Shown here: positions 59,267-64,000 of the stretch, piece by piece
How positions within the stretch are numbered: position 1 is the stretch's first letter
Layout: each line of letters opens with the position of its first letter
Assembly: GCA_965227645.1 (NCBI GenBank)
Contig: OZ245773.1
Span: 3,038,001 to 3,102,000, forward strand
Origin: Flavimaribacter sp024343425
Lineage (GTDB): Bacteria; Pseudomonadota; Alphaproteobacteria; Rhizobiales; Rhizobiaceae
Direction: 5' to 3'
Length of the DNA stretch: 64,000 nt
The notes under the pieces: generated by a model
Seen by the model: the letters and a program-made list of their open reading frames with translations, nothing else
Told to the model about the DNA's origin: nothing
Database searches by the model: none
Program-made: the position numbers and the translations under genes

Positions 59267-60039
59267 AGCGACTCGAGCAGTTCGGGCAGATCGGCGACCG
59301 TGTCGATCAGGTGGTCGGCGCCCGCCGCGGTGAGCTTCGCGCCGGCCTCGCCGCGAATATGGTCGAGCGCCGCCGCATCGAGGGATCGCCATTCGTCGAC
59401 CGTCAGGCCGGCGTGGTTGCCGGAAAGCAGCACGCCAACGGTCAGGCAGCCGGCGGCGACGCCTTCGGCGATGCCCGGCTCCGTGTCGTCCACCTTGATC
59501 AGCTGGCGCGCGTCGGCGATCCCGAGGTCGAGGCAGCACTTGTACATGCCCATCGGCGTCGGGCGGCCATAGGGCAGGTCATCGGCGCAGACGATCGTGT
59601 CCGGCGCAAAGCCCTGGTCTGCCGCGATCGGCGCGACCCGCTCGATGATCGAGCGCGTGTAGCCCGTCGTCGAGCCGATGCGGTATCCCCTGTCGCGCAG
59701 GCGCGCGATCGCCTCCGCCGCGCCGGGAACGAGGTCGGCGTGGTCGGCGACCACGTCCTCATTCATCGGCACGAAGACGCGGTAGAGTTCGTCGACGTCG
59801 TCCTCCGTCGCCGGTTTGCCGTAGACGCGGCTCCATTCCGAAGCGATGCGCGAGGCGTTGAGCATCGCCCGGATATGATCGCGCTTCGGCATGCCCATCG
59901 GCCGGCGCGCCTCCTCGATCGTCACCTCGATATCGTGGCCGGCGAAGAGCTTCACGAACACGCCCATCGGCGCGAAGGAGCCGAAATCGATCACCGTCCC
60001 GGCCCAGTCGAAAATCACGCCCTTGTGGTCGTCGCTCAT
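59263..60039 (-). CDS. phnX: Phosphonoacetaldehyde hydrolase
   Basis: 258 residues from the ATG at 60039. A HAD-superfamily hydrolase that cleaves phosphonoacetaldehyde to acetaldehyde and phosphate in 2-aminoethylphosphonate use. The nucleophile motif is GVIFDWAGTVIDFGSFAPMG (DWAGT, characteristic of PhnX), followed by the cap segment with the Schiff-base lysine in RRPMGMPKRDHIRAML. Motif II is GSTTGYTRSI and the acidic motif is KVDDTEPGIAEG. The aminotransferase partner phnW is not in the window. The ATG chosen is the one matching the family length. Confidence 0.95.
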   Translation of the reverse strand: MSDDHKGVIFDWAGTVIDFGSFAPMGVFVKLFAGHDIEVTIEEARRPMGMPKRDHIRAMLNASRIASEWSRVYGKPATEDDVDELYRVFVPMNEDVVADHADLVPGAAEAIARLRDRGYRIGSTTGYTRSIIERVAPIAADQGFAPDTIVCADDLPYGRPTPMGMYKCCLDLGIADARQLIKVDDTEPGIAEGVAAGCLTVGVLLSGNHAGLTVDEWRSLDAAALDHIRGEAGAKLTAAGADHLIDTVADLPELLESL

Positions 60040-60088
60040 CCAAATCCCCGTCTTGTCTTTATCGCAGGCCTTGTGGATAGTGAACTTC

Positions 60089-61495
60089 ATGCAGGCTGAC
60101 AAGCAAGGCGACACGGCATTGAATTTCCTCCCTGGCAGCCCGGGCGCCACCCGGCGCGGCTTTCTTGCGGCCATGGGCGGGGCCTTGGCCTCCGGCGTCG
60201 CGCCGGCTCGAGCCGCCCCGCCGGCGACCCCGGACGCGCTCAACGCCGTCGAACTCGGCCTTGCGCCGGATTCGCTCGAAAACCAGGGACCGACGCTTGA
60301 AAAGATCCTCAACGCGGCGTCCGACGCCGGCGTGCCGGTGTTCATCCCGCCGGGCGATTTCGTCGTCTCCGACGTCACGCTCCCGGCGCTCGTCCATCTG
60401 CGCGGCGTGCCCGGCCTCAGCCGGCTGATTTACGGCGGCGGCAATCATTTCCTGCGCGCGGAGAACGCCTCCGACATTCGCCTCACCGGCCTGACCCTCG
60501 ACGCCTCCGGCCACCGGCTGGCGGATGACTGCCGCGGCGCTGTGGAGGCGGTCAACACCGTCAACGTCGACATCTCCGGCTGCGCCATCGTCGACAGCCG
60601 CAAGCATGGCGTGGCGCTCGAAGCCTGCGGCGGATCGATCACGGAAACCTCGATTTCGGCCGCGGCGTCAGCCGGAATCTACTGCGTCGACGGTTCGGCC
60701 ATGCGGATCGCCGACAACCGGGTCTTCAACTGCGGCAATGGCGGCGTCCTCGTCCATCGCTGGCGGCCGGGGCCGGACGGCGCGATTGTCTCAGGCAACC
60801 GCGTCACGGGCATCCGAGCCGACGACGGCGGCACGGGCCAGCACGGCAACGGCATCAACGTCTACCAGGCCAACAACGTGATGATCACCGGCAATCACGT
60901 CGCCGACTGCGCCTTTTCCGCCATCCGCTCCAACAGCGGATCGGGCGTACAGATCGTCTCCAACCAGTGCCTTTCAAGCGGCGAGACCGCCATCTATTCC
61001 GAGTTCGCCTTCGAGGGCGCGATCGTCGCCAACAACCTGGTCGACGGCGCGGCGAACGGAATCTCCATCGCCAATTTCAACCAGGGCGGCCGCCTGGCCG
61101 TCGTCAGTGGAAATATCATCCGCAACATCGTCAATGAAGGCCCCTACGATCCGGTCGGGCCGGGCTTCGGCTGGGGGATCGCGGCGGAAGCCGACACGAG
61201 CGTCAACGGCAACGTCCTCGACACCATCGCCCGCTTCGGCATGCTCATCGGCTGGGGTCCGTATCTGCGCGGCGTCTCGGTCACGGACAACATCGTGCGC
61301 AACAGTCTCATCGGCGTCGCCGTCACTGTGGTTGACGGGGCGCAAGCCGCGCAGATCGCGAACAATATCTTCCAGAACACACTGCGCGGCGCGATCGTCG
61401 GCTATCGCTGGCAGGAGCGGATCACGCGCGACATGGTCGCCGGCGGGGCGCAAGACTATCCGCACCTCACCGTCTTCGGCAACACGCAGCTATAA
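60089..61495 (+). CDS. Tat-exported right-handed beta-helix protein (TIGR03808-like)
   Basis: 468 residues from the ATG at 60089. The twin-arginine signal is GATRRGFLAAMGGALASGVA. The rest shows the start DALNAVELGLAPDSLENQGP, TLEKILNAASDAGVPVFIPP, and repeating parallel beta-helix rungs (SGCAIVDSRKHGVALEACGG, VSGNRVTGI, NNVMITGNHVADCAFSAIRS). This fits the Tat-translocated repetitive protein family found mainly in Hyphomicrobiales. Function is unknown, possibly polysaccharide binding or modification. It is divergent from phnX (49 bp) and overlaps the asparaginase 3' end by six bases. Confidence 0.9.
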   Translation: MQADKQGDTALNFLPGSPGATRRGFLAAMGGALASGVAPARAAPPATPDALNAVELGLAPDSLENQGPTLEKILNAASDAGVPVFIPPGDFVVSDVTLPALVHLRGVPGLSRLIYGGGNHFLRAENASDIRLTGLTLDASGHRLADDCRGAVEAVNTVNVDISGCAIVDSRKHGVALEACGGSITETSISAAASAGIYCVDGSAMRIADNRVFNCGNGGVLVHRWRPGPDGAIVSGNRVTGIRADDGGTGQHGNGINVYQANNVMITGNHVADCAFSAIRSNSGSGVQIVSNQCLSSGETAIYSEFAFEGAIVANNLVDGAANGISIANFNQGGRLAVVSGNIIRNIVNEGPYDPVGPGFGWGIAAEADTSVNGNVLDTIARFGMLIGWGPYLRGVSVTDNIVRNSLIGVAVTVVDGAQAAQIANNIFQNTLRGAIVGYRWQERITRDMVAGGAQDYPHLTVFGNTQL

Positions 61496-62491
61496 AAGCG
61501 CCCGGGTCACGCGCACATGGCCGGTTTCAATACCGTTCCAGTTGCTGATCGTGTGGCCGGACATCGTCCGCAAGCCGTCGCGCAGCGCGTCGTCATCGAC
61601 AAGAAGCGCGAGAACGGCGGCGACAATCGCTTCGGCGGCCCGCGTCGCGCCGTCGTCGCATTTGACCGCCACGCCAATGCCCTGCTCGGGCAGCGCCGCG
61701 CAGAACACGCCCTCGGCGCCGGTTTTGGCGAAGACCTTGCCGGGAGCGAGCTCCATAAGCCGCGTGCAGGCCCGTTTGGAGCCGGCGACGTAGAAAGGCT
61801 CTGCCATGCAGGCCTTGACGATGCGCCGCGCAGCCTTCGCCCGCTCCGGCGCCAGGCCCTCGCCGGTCGTCATCTTCGCAAAGCCATTGGCGACGGCGGG
61901 CAGCGGCACGGCGTAGGTCGGGATCGAACAGCCGTCCGTTCCGCAGGTGTCGACGCCGTAATGCGCGCCGGTCAGGTCGCCCAGCGCCTCCCGCACCAAC
62001 CCCTGCACCGGGTGGTCGTAATTGATGTAGCCGGCCAGCGAATAGCCGAGATGGCAGGCGACGCAGACAAAGCCGGCATGTTTGCCGGAGCAGTTGTTGT
62101 GAAGCGCGGTCAGCTTTACGCCCGACGCGGCGATCTTCGTCGCAACCTTCATGTTAAACGGCCAGTGGCAGCCGCATTCCAGCGCGTCCGCGTCGCGCCC
62201 CGCCGCCTTCAGCATAGCCTCGGCCAGAGCGATATGCTCGGGCTCGCCGGAATGCGACGCGCATGCGAGCGCGATCTCGCGATCGCCGAACCCGTAGGCG
62301 TCGGCCGCGCCGGACTCCACCAGCGGCAGGGCCTGCATCGCCTTGATCGCCGAACGCGGAAACATCGGCGCCGACGTATCACCCGTCGAGAATATGGTCT
62401 GTCCCGCAGCGTCCACTGCAACCGCAGCGCCGCGGTGGCGGCTTTCAACGCGTCCGCCCCTCGTCACCTCGACCAGCACAGGATTGGCCAT
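61490..62491 (-). CDS. Asparaginase II family (ReAV-type) L-asparaginase
   Basis: 333 residues from the ATG at 62491. It matches the rhizobial-type asparaginase family, which is unrelated to the E. coli enzymes. Residues corresponding to the ReAV active site are present: Ser47 and Lys50 in FPRSAIKAMQ, Ser79 in ASHSGEPEH, and the metal-site Cys134 and Lys137 in NNCSGKHAG, with the second cysteine in GVDTCGTDGCSIP. It hydrolyses asparagine to aspartate and ammonia in the cytoplasm. It is convergent with the beta-helix gene. Confidence 0.93.
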   Translation of the reverse strand: MANPVLVEVTRGGRVESRHRGAAVAVDAAGQTIFSTGDTSAPMFPRSAIKAMQALPLVESGAADAYGFGDREIALACASHSGEPEHIALAEAMLKAAGRDADALECGCHWPFNMKVATKIAASGVKLTALHNNCSGKHAGFVCVACHLGYSLAGYINYDHPVQGLVREALGDLTGAHYGVDTCGTDGCSIPTYAVPLPAVANGFAKMTTGEGLAPERAKAARRIVKACMAEPFYVAGSKRACTRLMELAPGKVFAKTGAEGVFCAALPEQGIGVAVKCDDGATRAAEAIVAAVLALLVDDDALRDGLRTMSGHTISNWNGIETGHVRVTRALL

Positions 62492-62707
62492 GGCGCGCCC
62501 TCCATTTTTATCCATTATAAACCCAGCCCTAACGCCGCGCAGCCGGCAATGCAAGCAGCGCCGGGGGTTGCAGGGCGCTGATAAGAAATCGAAAACCAAG
62601 CCCGTAAATTACGGTTGTTCGAACCGTGATTTGAAATAAACTGGCAACACTCGACACGTATATTTCGAGAAGAAAACATCAACTTAATGCAATCAGGAGA
62701 CATGTCC

Positions 62708-63583
62708 ATGTACAAGATACTCGCCGTGATTGGCGTTGTAGCCTTGGCGGCGTCACCCGGCCTTGCTTCGGCCCAGGACGCCACGACTGCCGCCGAGCCA
62801 GCCACCGCCAGCTCAGCTCCGGCGCAGCAATACGCCCTTCCGGCGCCGGTGTTCGAATATGTCCAGCAAGCCGCCTCCATGACGTTCGACGGCGAAACGA
62901 TGACGCTGGGCGGCATGGCGCCGGCCACAATCTATTTCAGCGACCGTCCCTATCGCATGGTCGGCCACGTCGACAACGTGACCTTCGCCGGTCTGTGGGA
63001 AAAATCAGGCGGCACATTCGCCGCCGACCCGCCGAACGCCGCAGTCTCCGTGCTCGGCGAGATCGAAGAGCCTCCGGCGATCGTTGAACTCACCTCGGTC
63101 GAGATGGACGGCGGATCGGTCAAATACGGCGTCCGCATCGTCTCCGGCAAGCTGCCGGAATCGGCGGACAACGTAGCGCTCTTCATCGATCACGGTCACG
63201 GCTTCGGCGGCCATGGCGGCGGCGGCGGTTTCCATGGCGGTTATCATGGCGGCGGCTATCCGCCTCCTCATCATGGCGGTTATCACCCCTATCCGCCTCC
63301 CCCGCCGCATCACGGCGGCTACTACCCGCCGTATCATCCCTATGGCCCCTATCCGCCGTACCACCCGTATCCGTATCACCCGTATCCGTACTATCCGGGG
63401 GCGGCGATCGGCGCGGCGGCGGTCACGGGAGCGGCGATCGGCGCGGCGGCTGCGTCCGCAAGCCAGCCTCAGCAGGTCTATGTCTATCCGGTGCCCGGCG
63501 GTCCGCTGCCGTCGCATTGCTGGCTGAATTCCGCCCATACGCGGATGATCTGCTCGGTGCAGTTGGCGAACCCGCCGCAATAA
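62708..63583 (+). CDS. Exported His/Pro/Tyr/Gly-rich protein
   Basis: 291 residues. I choose the ATG at 62708 because AGGAG lies eight bases upstream; an in-frame ATG at 62702 is too close to it. The signal peptide is MYKILAVIGVVALAASPGLA. A globular N-terminal part (about 40-160) is not recognised. It is followed by a low-complexity tail of GHGG/YHGG and PPYHPYP repeats, then an AAIGAAAVTGAAIGAAAASA stretch and a short C-terminal domain ending CWLNSAHTRMICSVQ. A His-rich metal-binding or surface role is possible. No partner gene is near. Confidence 0.8.
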   Translation: MYKILAVIGVVALAASPGLASAQDATTAAEPATASSAPAQQYALPAPVFEYVQQAASMTFDGETMTLGGMAPATIYFSDRPYRMVGHVDNVTFAGLWEKSGGTFAADPPNAAVSVLGEIEEPPAIVELTSVEMDGGSVKYGVRIVSGKLPESADNVALFIDHGHGFGGHGGGGGFHGGYHGGGYPPPHHGGYHPYPPPPPHHGGYYPPYHPYGPYPPYHPYPYHPYPYYPGAAIGAAAVTGAAIGAAAASASQPQQVYVYPVPGGPLPSHCWLNSAHTRMICSVQLANPPQ

Positions 63584-63611
63584 CGGCCCCGTCACAGTCA
63601 CGATCAGGAAT

Positions 63612-63630
63612 GGCCCGCTCCGCGCGGGCC
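63612..63630. terminator. Bidirectional terminator hairpin
   Basis: GGCCCGC and GCGGGCC enclose a 5-nt loop, located between the convergent ends of the His-rich gene (stop at 63583) and galE (stop at 63640). Short T-rich sequence follows on the forward strand. Confidence 0.7.
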
Positions 63631-63639
63631 TATTCATTG

Positions 63640-64000
63640 CTATTGCTGTGTATTGCGTCTCTCGAGCGAGCGTTCCCAGTCGAGCGCATCGCGAACGATT
63701 TCGGAAAGATCCTCATGGCGCGGCGTCCAGCCGAGTTGCGCCTTGATTTTCGTCGGATCGGCGACGATCGTTGCGGGATCGCCAGGGCGGCGATCGGCGC
63801 CGCGGACTGCGAAGTCCACGCCGCTTACCTTCTTCACCGCGTCAATTACCTCCAGCACCGAGTAGCCCTTCCCGTAGCCGCAATTGGCGACAAGGTTGCC
63901 GCCGCCCGCGCGCAGATGCTCCAGCGCCAGATAATGCGCCTCGACCAGATCCGAGACATGGATATAGTCGCGGATGCAGGTGCCGTCCGCCGTCGGATAG
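63640..64000 (-). CDS. galE: UDP-glucose 4-epimerase, C-terminal part (cut by window edge)
   Basis: The reverse frame is open to the window end and gives the last 119 or so residues: YPTADGTCIRDYIHVSDLVE, AHYLALEHLRAGGGNLVANC, GYGKGYSVLEVIDAVKKVSG, then RRPGDPATIVADP and LGWTPRHEDLSEIVRDAL. These are the conserved C-terminal elements of GalE, including the DYIHVxDL motif and the R-x-GD-P sugar-nucleotide site. The enzyme interconverts UDP-glucose and UDP-galactose. The NAD-binding half lies outside. Confidence 0.93.
   Translation of the reverse strand, partial: YPTADGTCIRDYIHVSDLVEAHYLALEHLRAGGGNLVANCGYGKGYSVLEVIDAVKKVSGVDFAVRGADRRPGDPATIVADPTKIKAQLGWTPRHEDLSEIVRDALDWERSLERRNTQQ

Noticed and set aside
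1..64000. tRNA, rRNA, prophage or integrase genes
   Set aside because: No cloverleaf or rRNA-like segment was noticed, and no integrase or phage structural gene is evident; a covariance-model search would be needed to exclude small RNA genes.

Overview
The window looks like chromosome of a G+C-rich alphaproteobacterium, most likely of the order Hyphomicrobiales (Rhizobiales). The evidence is gene content (a split methylmalonyl-CoA mutase, a liv-type ABC operon, TRAP transport with a SorC regulator, a ReAV-type asparaginase, a Tat-exported TIGR03808-like beta-helix protein) and two copies of the alphaproteobacterial LexA box GAAC-N7-GAAC. The genus is not resolved. No rRNA, tRNA or CRISPR array was seen.

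Layout. 1-6 kb: a LysR regulator (cut by the window edge), divergent from a SulP anion permease without a STAS domain, then mutA-mutB. 6-8.4 kb: an MFS transporter bracketed by dispersed intergenic repeats. 8.7-13.9 kb: a five-gene branched-chain amino-acid-type ABC operon. 14.1-15.9 kb: an OmpA-like protein, a 56-residue exported micropeptide and a small membrane protein. 16-21.1 kb: a SorC regulator divergent from a TRAP transporter (dctPQM) plus an SMP-30/gluconolactonase-like enzyme. 21.2-29.2 kb: one giant autotransporter gene of about 2666 codons built on a 1140-bp internal repeat, followed by a divergent TetR regulator.

30.4-42 kb is an accessory mosaic. It holds fragments of genes found elsewhere in the window (SMP-30 tail, livF tails, a 5' fragment of the MFS gene) and orphan fragments (SRPBCC, inositol-monophosphatase-like, possibly VOC). 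It also holds intact cargo: a three-gene TerB-domain / BrxD-like ATPase / Lhr-type helicase operon, a GST with a divergent HxlR regulator, and a methyltransferase. The TerB protein is unusual: signal peptide, peptidoglycan-binding domain and one membrane span in front of the TerB domains.

42-45 kb: catalase and a convergent GcvT-family protein. 45-49 kb: repeats, two unknown genes and an A+T-rich island with a ParA-like ATPase coupled to a HEPN-domain protein, a candidate defence or toxin module. 49.2-50.6 kb: two unknown genes behind a textbook SOS promoter. 50.6-54.3 kb: a three-subunit membrane-bound sugar/alcohol (gluconate-2-type) dehydrogenase. 54.4-56.6 kb: a dicarboxylate symporter fused to a periplasmic solute-binding domain. 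A second, orphan SOS-type promoter then lies before an intact IS4-family insertion (1345 bp, 11-bp target duplication) sitting inside a dispersed repeat. 58.7-64 kb: cytochrome P460, phnX, the Tat beta-helix protein, asparaginase, a His/Pro/Tyr-rich exported protein and the 3' part of galE.

The two most interesting systems are the envelope-tethered TerB-ATPase-helicase operon (31.35-37.95 kb) and the ParA-HEPN pair (47.35-49.02 kb). Functions for both are inferred from domains and context only.
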